Assembly: GCA_041554195.1 (NCBI GenBank)
Contig: JBFFMJ010000001.1
Location: 1 to 64,000, forward strand
Reading direction: 5' to 3'
Source: JAPHSX01 sp041554195
GTDB taxonomy: Bacteria > Pseudomonadota > Gammaproteobacteria > Thiohalomonadales > Thiohalomonadaceae
Length of the DNA: 64,000 bases
The notes beneath the pieces were generated by a model. That model did no database searches. It had not been told where the DNA came from and saw only the letters and a program-made list of their open reading frames with translations. Of this stretch, positions 37,120-43,912 are shown in pieces (within the stretch, counting starts at the first letter, position 1; every line of letters begins with the position of its first letter). The translations under genes were made by a program, and so were the position numbers.

Positions 37120-39774
37120 GTGACTGACAGCCACGCCCCGCCCCTCTTTGAGAGCGACGACTTTGATGCCGAACTGAGCGCCACGAACAACCCCATCAAG
37201 CTATTTCGCGACACCATCGCCCAGGCGCGCGAGCGGCTGGAGTTTCGCTTCCGTAACAGGGACGATGTGGTCTCCCTGGTCACCCACCACGCGCAGTTTA
37301 TCGATCAGATGCTGATCCGCGCCTGGTGTCATCACCTGGGCGAGGCCAGTGGCGAGATCGCCCTGATCGCCGTCGGCGGTTATGGTCGCGGCGAGCTACA
37401 TCCCCACTCCGATATCGATATTATGATCCTTGCCGAAGAGCCTGCGCTGGCCGCACACGGCGAGTCATTGGAGCGCTTCCTGCTTTTGATGTGGGACATC
37501 GGCCTCGACGTGGGCCACAGCGTGCGCACCCCCGAGGACTGCATCGAACAGGGGCGCGATGACATTACGGTGGCCACCAATATTATGGAGGCACGCCTGC
37601 TCAGCGGCCCCGATGCCCTGTTTCAGACGATGCGCGAAACCACCGATCAGAACCACCTGTGGCCGGGGCGTGAATTCTTTCAGGCCAAGTGGGAGGAGCA
37701 GATCGCACGCCACCACAAGTTTCACGACACCGCCTACAATCTGGAACCCAATATAAAGGAAGGACCAGGCGGCCTGCGCGATATTCAGATGATCGGCTGG
37801 GTCGCCAAACGCCACTTCGGCTGCGAGACACTGGCCGGGCTGGTGGAACACAACTTCCTTACCGTGGATGAGTACCAGGCGTTAATCGAAGGGCAGAGCT
37901 TCCTCTGGCGCGTACGCTATGGCCTGCACGTGTTGGCGAAACGGCGTGAAGATCGCCTGCTGTTCGATCACCAGCGTAACCTCGCCACCCTGTTTGGCTA
38001 TGAGGACGATGACAAACACCTGGCGGTCGAGCACTTCATGAAGGAGTACTACCGCACGGTAATGGAGCTGCAGCGCCTTAATGAGATGCTGTTGCAGCTG
38101 TTCCAGGAGGAGATCCTCTACGCGGGCGAGCCGGAGGACCCCACACCGATCAACAAGCGCTTTCAGTGCCGCAAGGGCTTTATTGAGCTAACGCACGACA
38201 AGGTGCTGCAGCAGAGCCCGTTCGCGCTACTGGAAATCTTCCTGATTCTCGCACAACAACCCGCCCTCAAGGGGGTGCGCGCCAACACCATCCGCCAGCT
38301 GCGCCACCATCGCCACCTTATCGATGACGACTTTCGTAACGACCTGCGTTGTCGCTCACTGTTCATGGAACTGCTGCGCCAGACTCAGGGCATCACCCAT
38401 GAACTTCGGCGCATGAATCGTTATGGCATTCTTGCCAAATATCTACCACTGTTTGGCCATGTGGTAGGGCAGATGCAGCACGACCTGTTCCACGTCTATA
38501 CCGTGGACGAACACACCCTCACCGTGGTGCGTAATCTGCGCCGCTTTACCGTGGCCGATCACCATCACGAATTCCCGCTCTGTAGCAAGGTCAGCCACAA
38601 CATAGCCAAACCCGAGTTGCTTTATATTGCCGGACTGTTTCATGATATTGCCAAGGGGCGCGGCGGTGATCACTCGGTACTGGGTGCCCCCGAGGCGGCG
38701 GCATTCTGTCAGCACCACGGCCTGAGCGAATATGACTCCAATCTGGTCAGCTGGCTGGTGCGCAACCACCTCATCATGTCGACCACTGCACAGCGCAAAG
38801 ATATCTCCGACCCGGAAGTCATTAACAAATTCGCCGCGCAGATCGGTAACGAACAATATCTCGACTATCTCTACCTGCTCACCGTAGCCGATATTCGCGC
38901 CACCAGTCCGACCGTCTGGAACTCATGGAAGGATGCGCTACTTGCCGAACTCTACCACGCCACCCACAAGGCGCTGCGTCGCGGCCTCTCCAACCCGATG
39001 ATGCAGAGCGAGGTGATCGCCGAGCGCAAAAAAGAGGCCATCAAGCAGCTCAAACTACATCGCATTAGCGACGCACAGATTGAGAGTTTCTGGAACCGAC
39101 TCGGTGAGGAGTATTTCCTGCGCTACTCCGGTAACGAAATCGCCTGGCACACCAAGGCCGTCATCGAGAACAATGACAACCCGGCACCGTTAGTCATACT
39201 TCGCCAGCAGACCGAACGCGGCGGTACCGAGATCTTTCTCTACACCCCGATCCTCGGCTTTCAGTTCACTACCAGCACCACCCTGCTCGACCAGCTGGGG
39301 CTCAACATTGTCGATGCCCGCATCATGCCCTCCAACGACAACTATACGGTCGATACCTACATCGTGCTGGAGGACAATGGCGAGCCTATCGCCGGCCGCT
39401 ATCGCCTTGATGAAATCAAACAGCAACTCCAGCACCTTCTCGCCAACCCCGACCAGGGTGCCGACAAGGTACACCGTCAGGTAGCACGCCAACTCAAGCA
39501 CTTCCCAATCCCCCCACGGGTATTCTTTCACCAGGACCCCAATAACGAGCGCACCATTATGGAGGTCGTCGCCTCCGACCGACCCGGCCTGCTATCCGTC
39601 ATCGCCAGGGTAATCGCCGAATGCCGTATCCAGCTGCAAAACGCCAAAATCTCCACCCTCGGCGAGCGGGTGGAGGATATATTTTTTATTACCGATGAGA
39701 ATAATCAGCCGCTGGATAGCGACGAGAAGAGAAAATGCCTGGAAGAGAAGATCATTCAGGCGCTTGCTAGTTGA
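37120..39774 (+). CDS. glnD: Bifunctional uridylyltransferase/uridylyl-removing enzyme GlnD
   Basis: Nitrogen sensor that uridylylates PII when glutamine is low and deuridylylates it when glutamine is high. From GTG 37120 the product has 884 residues, close to the E. coli enzyme; an in-frame ATG at 37000 lies inside map. The nucleotidyltransferase motif GGYGRGELHPHSDIDIMIL is at about 86-104 with metal Asp98/Asp100. The PII-uridylyltransferase block NIKEGPGGLRDIQMIGW follows. The HD hydrolase motif GLFHDIAKGRGGDHS lies around residue 510. Two ACT domains (about 700-880) bind glutamine, the second starting RTIMEVVASDRPGLLSVIARV. The map-glnD order is common in gammaproteobacteria. Confidence 0.97.
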   Translation: MTDSHAPPLFESDDFDAELSATNNPIKLFRDTIAQARERLEFRFRNRDDVVSLVTHHAQFIDQMLIRAWCHHLGEASGEIALIAVGGYGRGELHPHSDIDIMILAEEPALAAHGESLERFLLLMWDIGLDVGHSVRTPEDCIEQGRDDITVATNIMEARLLSGPDALFQTMRETTDQNHLWPGREFFQAKWEEQIARHHKFHDTAYNLEPNIKEGPGGLRDIQMIGWVAKRHFGCETLAGLVEHNFLTVDEYQALIEGQSFLWRVRYGLHVLAKRREDRLLFDHQRNLATLFGYEDDDKHLAVEHFMKEYYRTVMELQRLNEMLLQLFQEEILYAGEPEDPTPINKRFQCRKGFIELTHDKVLQQSPFALLEIFLILAQQPALKGVRANTIRQLRHHRHLIDDDFRNDLRCRSLFMELLRQTQGITHELRRMNRYGILAKYLPLFGHVVGQMQHDLFHVYTVDEHTLTVVRNLRRFTVADHHHEFPLCSKVSHNIAKPELLYIAGLFHDIAKGRGGDHSVLGAPEAAAFCQHHGLSEYDSNLVSWLVRNHLIMSTTAQRKDISDPEVINKFAAQIGNEQYLDYLYLLTVADIRATSPTVWNSWKDALLAELYHATHKALRRGLSNPMMQSEVIAERKKEAIKQLKLHRISDAQIESFWNRLGEEYFLRYSGNEIAWHTKAVIENNDNPAPLVILRQQTERGGTEIFLYTPILGFQFTTSTTLLDQLGLNIVDARIMPSNDNYTVDTYIVLEDNGEPIAGRYRLDEIKQQLQHLLANPDQGADKVHRQVARQLKHFPIPPRVFFHQDPNNERTIMEVVASDRPGLLSVIARVIAECRIQLQNAKISTLGERVEDIFFITDENNQPLDSDEKRKCLEEKIIQALAS

Positions 39775-39888
39775 GATCTGATCAAAAATATGGCGCTTTT
39801 ACAAATGACCCAAATTATTTTATGCAACACTGATCGCGGAATGAATTGTTAACGCCAACAACCCTCACGCCGCTCTACGCGATGAGAG

Positions 39889-40080
39889 CTACTCATCCTC
39901 ATGAGATACCCTCAGCACCACATCACCATCCTGTGATGTCGACACATCAAAGTTAATTGGCCGACAACAGACCTGACAATCTTCTATATAGGTTTGATGA
40001 GCAACAGAGGCATCGAGCAAGACATCAATCATTTCCCCACAATAGGGGCAACTCACCTGACGTTCGATAAGTTCATTCAT
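39889..40080 (-). CDS. CPxCG-type cysteine-rich small zinc-ribbon protein
   Basis: Sixty-three-residue protein with two knuckles, CPYCG (residues 11-15) and CQVCCRPI (35-42), a likely zinc ribbon. It belongs to a widespread family of short CPXCG motif proteins with no firm function. A strongly acidic C-terminus (SHEDE) ends it. Its ATG overlaps the stop of the VOC protein by 4 bases, so the two are coupled. It is convergent with glnD. The 114 bases between them show only a 5-bp inverted repeat. Confidence 0.8.
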   Translation of the reverse strand: MNELIERQVSCPYCGEMIDVLLDASVAHQTYIEDCQVCCRPINFDVSTSQDGDVVLRVSHEDE

Positions 40081-40442
40081 ATGGCGATCAACTCCACCCC
40101 GTTGCCATCGGGGTCACGACAAAATACCGCAGCTCGACCCGAACGACTTCGGGTGTGAGGGATCCCCTTCTCTTCAAGTTGCAGCAGTAACTCATCCAGG
40201 CCTTCGACGCTGAGGGCAAGGTGACGATCACGCCCGGCGTGATCGGGTCTGCCGCTGGACGGGTCAGGGTTTGGCAACTCCATCAGGTGCAGTTGTTGTG
40301 AGCCGATGCTGAGCCAGGCACCGGGAAAAGGTAGCTCGGGCCGTTCGGCCAGCGGCAGGCCAAGTAGCCCCTGATAGAAGGTCAGGGCGCGGTCGGTATC
40401 GGCCACTATCAGGCTGAGGTGGTGTATCGCTTTGATCGGCAT
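40077..40442 (-). CDS. VOC-family (glyoxalase-like) protein
   Basis: About 121 residues from ATG 40442 (MPIKAIHHLSLIVADTDRA), preceded by an AGGGGCG ribosome site; the in-frame ATG at 40514 would run into the divergent dapC region. It has the paired beta-alpha-beta-beta-beta modules of the vicinal-oxygen-chelate fold: IHHLSLIVADTDRALTFYQGLLGLPL and RHLALSVEGLDELLLQLEEKGIPH. The metal-ligand-like positions are His7/His8, the His in LHLME, and the final Glu in DPDGNGVELIAI. Likely a metal-dependent lyase, isomerase or dioxygenase relative; the substrate is unknown. Confidence 0.8.
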   Translation of the reverse strand: MPIKAIHHLSLIVADTDRALTFYQGLLGLPLAERPELPFPGAWLSIGSQQLHLMELPNPDPSSGRPDHAGRDRHLALSVEGLDELLLQLEEKGIPHTRSRSGRAAVFCRDPDGNGVELIAI

Positions 40443-40523
40443 AATTTCGCCCCTTGTAAAACGTTGTTTATGACGCTGCCTCAATACCATATAATGGTGG
40501 GCTGTTTTTCGCACATGAATAGT

Positions 40524-41723
40524 ATGAACCCGGATCTGAATACATTACAGCCCTACCCCTTCGAGAAGCTCAACCGGCTGAAGGGTGAGGTGACGCCGGT
40601 CGCAAAGCCGCATATTGCACTCTCTATCGGCGAGCCCAAGCACCAGCCACCGGGCTTTGTGGTGGAGGAGCTGATCACCCATCTGCACGGGCTGGCCAAC
40701 TACCCGCTGACCAAAGGACGACCGGAACTGCGTCAGGTGATTGCCGACTGGCTGAGCCGTCGCTTTAGCCTGGCCGAGGGCAGCCTTGATGCCGAACGCC
40801 ATGTATTGCCGGTGGCGGGCACCCGTGAAGCGCTCTTTGCCTTTGCCCAGGCGGTGGTGGACCGCAGCAAAGCACCGTTGGTGCTCTCCCCCAACCCCTT
40901 CTATCAGATCTATGAGGGGGCGGCGCTGCTGGCCGGGGCCGAGCCTTATTTCCTCAATACCTCAGCCGAGAATAGCTTCCTGCCCGATCTGGACGCCGTC
41001 CCAACCGAGGTATGGGCACGCTGTCAGCTGATCTACCTCTGCACCCCTGGCAACCCCACCGGCGCGGTGGCCGCTATCGACTACCTGCAACAGCTGATCA
41101 GACTGGCCGACGAGCACGACTTTGTCATCGCCTCCGACGAGTGCTACTCCGAGCTCTATTTTGATAGCCCGCCTCCGGGTCTGTTGCAGGCGGCCGCCGC
41201 GATGGGACGCACCGACTACAAGCGTTGCGTGGTCTTTCACTCGCTCTCCAAACGCTCCAACCTGCCGGGACTGCGCTCCGGGTTTGTGGCGGGCGATGCC
41301 GAGGTACTGGCCGGTTTTCTCAAATACCGCACCTACCATGGCTGTGCCCTGCCGCCGCACACGCAGGCCGCAAGCATTAGCGCCTGGGGTGATGAGGCGC
41401 ATGTGGCGAAAAATCGCAAGCTCTACCAGCAGAAGTTCACTGCGGTGCTTGATATCCTGCAGCCGGTAATGAAGGTGAAGCGGCCCGATGCCGGTTTCTA
41501 CCTGTGGGCCGAGACCGCACCGCTGAGTGACACCGAATTTGCCCAACAACTCTTTGCCCAGCAAAACGTAACGGTACTGCCCGGCAGCTACCTCTCGCGC
41601 GAAGCCCATGGCGTCAATCCCGGGGCCGGTCGCGTGCGCATGGCCCTGGTGGCCGAACTAGACGAATGCATTGAAGCGGCGGAACGTATCCGCGACTTCA
41701 TCACATCCTTTTCAAAGAATTAA
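40524..41723 (+). CDS. dapC: Succinyldiaminopimelate transaminase DapC
   Basis: PLP aminotransferase that forms N-succinyl-diaminopimelate in lysine and peptidoglycan synthesis. I use ATG 40524 (MNPDLNTLQPYPFEKLNRL); ATG 40515 is an equal alternative. The DapC-type N-terminus LQPYPFEKL and IALSIGEPKHQPP distinguish it from other class I aminotransferases. CTPGNPTGAV, ASDECYSELYFD and the lysine motif HSLSKRSNLPGLRSGF are the cofactor-binding blocks. It is 14 bases upstream of dapD, which fixes the pathway role. Confidence 0.92.
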   Translation: MNPDLNTLQPYPFEKLNRLKGEVTPVAKPHIALSIGEPKHQPPGFVVEELITHLHGLANYPLTKGRPELRQVIADWLSRRFSLAEGSLDAERHVLPVAGTREALFAFAQAVVDRSKAPLVLSPNPFYQIYEGAALLAGAEPYFLNTSAENSFLPDLDAVPTEVWARCQLIYLCTPGNPTGAVAAIDYLQQLIRLADEHDFVIASDECYSELYFDSPPPGLLQAAAAMGRTDYKRCVVFHSLSKRSNLPGLRSGFVAGDAEVLAGFLKYRTYHGCALPPHTQAASISAWGDEAHVAKNRKLYQQKFTAVLDILQPVMKVKRPDAGFYLWAETAPLSDTEFAQQLFAQQNVTVLPGSYLSREAHGVNPGAGRVRMALVAELDECIEAAERIRDFITSFSKN

Positions 41724-41737
41724 CCCAGGAGACTACC

Positions 41738-42562
41738 GTGGACGATATTAAGAACGTCATTGAACAAGCCTTTGAGAACCGTGCCGAGATCACCCCGCGC
41801 AGTGTCGATACCCATGTTAAAGAGGCGGTCGACGAGGCGATTCGCCTGCTCGATAGCGGTGAGGCGCGTGTCGCCGAGCAGCGTGGCGTTGGCGACTGGG
41901 TAGTCAACGAGTGGCTGAAGAAGGCGGTACTGCTCTCCTTCCGCATTAACGACAACGACGTAATGCGCGGTGGCTTCACCAACTACTACGACAAGGTAGA
42001 CTCCAAGTACGCCGACATGAGTTCACGCGAATTTCGTGAAGGCGGTGTGCGCGTCGTGCCACCCGCCTCGGCACGCAAGGGTGCCTACATCGCCCCCGGC
42101 GTAGTGCTGATGCCCTCCTACACCAACATCGGCGCCTATGTAGACTCCGGCGCGATGGTCGACACCTGGGCCACCGTTGGTTCCTGCGCACAAATCGGCA
42201 AGAACGTACACCTCTCCGGCGGTGTCGGCATCGGTGGGGTACTGGAGCCGCTGCAGGCCGCCCCCACCATCATCGAAGACAACTGCTTCATCGGTGCCCG
42301 CTCCGAGGTGGTTGAGGGGGTGATCGTTGAGGAGGGCGCGGTGATCTCCATGGGCGTCTACATCGGCCAGTCCACCAAGATCTACGATCGCGAGACCGGT
42401 GAGATCCACTACGGTCGTGTGCCGGCCGGTTCGGTTGTGGTCTCTGGCAACCTGCCAAGCAAAGATGGCAGCTACAGCCTCTACTGCGCCGTCATCGTAA
42501 AGAAGGTCGACGAGAAGACCCGCAGCAAGGTTGGCATTAACGAGCTGTTGCGCGATATCTAA
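41738..42562 (+). CDS. dapD: Tetrahydrodipicolinate N-succinyltransferase DapD
   Basis: Succinylates tetrahydrodipicolinate just before DapC in the lysine pathway. The 274-residue protein starts at GTG 41738 behind a CAGGAGA ribosome site. The N-terminal helical domain (about 1-100) is followed by a left-handed hexapeptide beta-helix with GAYVDSGAMVDTWATVGSCAQIG and GGVGIGGVLEPLQAAPTIIEDNCFIGARSEV, both hallmarks of this family. Together with dapC before it and dapE at 46699 it supplies the succinylase branch. Confidence 0.97.
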   Translation: MDDIKNVIEQAFENRAEITPRSVDTHVKEAVDEAIRLLDSGEARVAEQRGVGDWVVNEWLKKAVLLSFRINDNDVMRGGFTNYYDKVDSKYADMSSREFREGGVRVVPPASARKGAYIAPGVVLMPSYTNIGAYVDSGAMVDTWATVGSCAQIGKNVHLSGGVGIGGVLEPLQAAPTIIEDNCFIGARSEVVEGVIVEEGAVISMGVYIGQSTKIYDRETGEIHYGRVPAGSVVVSGNLPSKDGSYSLYCAVIVKKVDEKTRSKVGINELLRDI

Positions 42563-42575
42563 AAACGGACACGTC

Positions 42576-42601
42576 TCCGGCGCCATGAAGTTGGTGCCGG
42601 A
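42576..42601. repeat. 9-bp inverted repeat after dapD
   Basis: TCCGGCGCC (42576-42584) pairs with GGTGCCGGA (42593-42601) with one G-U and an 8-base loop. It is 14 bases past the dapD stop and lacks a T-run, so it may be a rho-dependent end or an mRNA stabiliser rather than a simple terminator. Confidence 0.45.
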
Positions 42602-42692
42602 ACATGCAGAAACTACTCTGCATCAAGGTATTTAAAAAGGGACTACACTAATAATTGCGTGAGGTACTTCCTCCCCAGTTTCAAGGAATAAA

Positions 42693-43211
42693 ATGATGTC
42701 GATAGATCTATCTAAACTCTCTGCCAAAGAGCTGTTTGAACTGGCTCAAAAAAAAGAGCAGGAAGAGCAACAACAGGCCAAACAACAGAGCAGGGTTAAC
42801 GAACTCATAGCCAAACGCGAGGCCGCACTCAGCGAGCACAAAAATGTATTACTGCTCACTGACAAAAAGATTCGCGATATGCAGGCGCAACGTGAGAAGC
42901 TGATTAGCGATCACGAGAAAGTGGTCGCCGAGATTGATCAGGAGATCAAGTCTCTGGGGGGAAATGCCCCCAAGACAGAGGCGAAAGCTGCAGCGGCAAG
43001 CGGCGGTGGTAGCGATGACAGCAAACTCAAATCAACCATCCGCCAGATCATGAACAAGCGCGACTACATCAGTGCCAGTCTCCTGAAGGAGAAGCTTGCC
43101 GCCTACGGCATCACGCCCGCCACCTTCAATAAAGACCTGGAACAGTGGGTGCGTAATGGCTGGCTTGAAGGCAAGGGCAAAGGTAATTACGCCCTAGGTA
43201 AAAAATGTTAA
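42693..43211 (+). CDS. Uncharacterised coiled-coil plus winged-helix-like protein
   Basis: I do not recognise this 172-residue protein. The N-terminus (SIDLSKLSAKELFELAQKKE) has an H-NS-like rhythm. Residues 17-88 are a long, Lys/Glu/Gln-rich coiled coil, followed by an alanine/glycine linker (about 95-110). The C-terminal 60 residues (SKLKSTIRQIMNKRDYISAS, LKEKLAAYGITPATFNKDLE, EGKGKGNY) look like a winged-helix fold with a basic tip. A nucleic-acid-binding, oligomerising role is plausible inference. AAGGA precedes two adjacent ATG codons (42693, 42696). It lies between dapD and the yffB-like gene in the same direction, about 130 bases after dapD. Base composition is lower in GC than its neighbours. 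Confidence 0.7.
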   Translation: MMSIDLSKLSAKELFELAQKKEQEEQQQAKQQSRVNELIAKREAALSEHKNVLLLTDKKIRDMQAQREKLISDHEKVVAEIDQEIKSLGGNAPKTEAKAAAASGGGSDDSKLKSTIRQIMNKRDYISASLLKEKLAAYGITPATFNKDLEQWVRNGWLEGKGKGNYALGKKC

Positions 43212-43304
43212 GGGAATGGAGCCCTTAGTGGCATACCAAAGCAATACGCTGAATAGCAAGAAACATCACCCCATCAATTTGAACAACCTGATTAAGATTT
43301 AAAG

Positions 43305-43649
43305 ATGATTACATTAGTAGGTATAAAAAATTGTGATTCGGTCAAAAAAGCAAAGAAGTGGCTTGATGCCAACAACGTCGAGTACAACTATCACGATCTT
43401 CGCGAAAATGGATTAGATAAAACGGCACTCGAGGCCTGGATCAAGGACCTTGGCTGGGAAATCCTGCTAAACAAGCGCTCGACAACATGGAAGCAGTTAT
43501 CCGATGCAGATAAAGCCGATCTCGACGATGCGAAGGTTATGTTTCTGTTCCTCGCCTACCCGACTCTAATCAAACGCCCCGTACTGATTACTAAATCGGG
43601 TATCCTTGTCGGATTCAAAGAGGCGGAGTATCAGAAACTACTTAACTGA
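43305..43649 (+). CDS. ArsC/Spx-family reductase-like protein (YffB type)
   Basis: Thioredoxin-fold protein of 114 residues. The single active-site cysteine is Cys10 in GIKNCDSVKKAKKWLD, and the cis-proline region is LIKRPVLITKSG. YHDLRENGLDKTALEAWI and NKRSTTWKQL match the YffB subgroup, which uses glutathione rather than acting as a classical arsenate reductase. In E. coli yffB is directly upstream of dapE. Here the same pair is kept apart only by the inserted GGDEF-EAL gene. AT-rich upstream DNA provides no strong ribosome site, so the start is taken from the conserved MITLVGIKNC. Confidence 0.88.
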   Translation: MITLVGIKNCDSVKKAKKWLDANNVEYNYHDLRENGLDKTALEAWIKDLGWEILLNKRSTTWKQLSDADKADLDDAKVMFLFLAYPTLIKRPVLITKSGILVGFKEAEYQKLLN

Positions 43650-43794
43650 CAGTTAGCATAAATTCTTGCGCCGGTCTGAATAAGACGATATCGGAACGCG
43701 GCTTTGAAGAGGGAATAGTGAATTTAGGGTGCTACTCGCGATGCGAGCCCATTAACCATACAAAAAACAGTTATTTTAATTTTCTATTTTGCCC

Positions 43795-43823
43795 TTGAGA
43801 ATAAAAACCATCCCCCCTATAGT
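43795..43823 (+). promoter_or_regulatory. Sigma-70 promoter for the PAS-GGDEF-EAL gene
   Basis: TTGAGA (43795-43800), a 17-base spacer and TATAGT (43818-43823), within an AT-rich 100-base island. Transcription should begin near 43830, giving a leader of about 83 bases before the ATG at 43913. Confidence 0.6.
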
Positions 43824-43878
43824 GCATAAACTAAAAACTCACCCTCCCTTTTTGACAGTATGTCTTGTTGTGCCACAC

Positions 43879-43909
43879 GGATGCTCGGGGAAGAACCGAT
43901 CAGGCATCC
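43879..43909 (+). promoter_or_regulatory. Hairpin immediately before the GGDEF-EAL start codon
   Basis: GGATGC (43879-43884) pairs with GCATCC (43904-43909), and inside it TCGG (43885-43888) pairs with CCGA (43896-43899). A loop holds GGAAGAA, and a four-base TCAG bulge lies on the 3' side. It ends three bases before ATG 43913. The only Shine-Dalgarno-like purine run (GGGGAAGA) lies in or next to the loop, so the structure could control initiation. Confidence 0.4.
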
Positions 43910-43912
43910 ACC

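Noticed and set aside
39872..39889. GCTCT/AGAGC repeat between glnD and the CPxCG gene
   Set aside because: Five base pairs and no T-run; likely chance.
43830..43912. Possible c-di-GMP riboswitch in the leader of the GGDEF-EAL gene
   Set aside because: The conserved GEMM core elements are not present; only a generic hairpin is seen.
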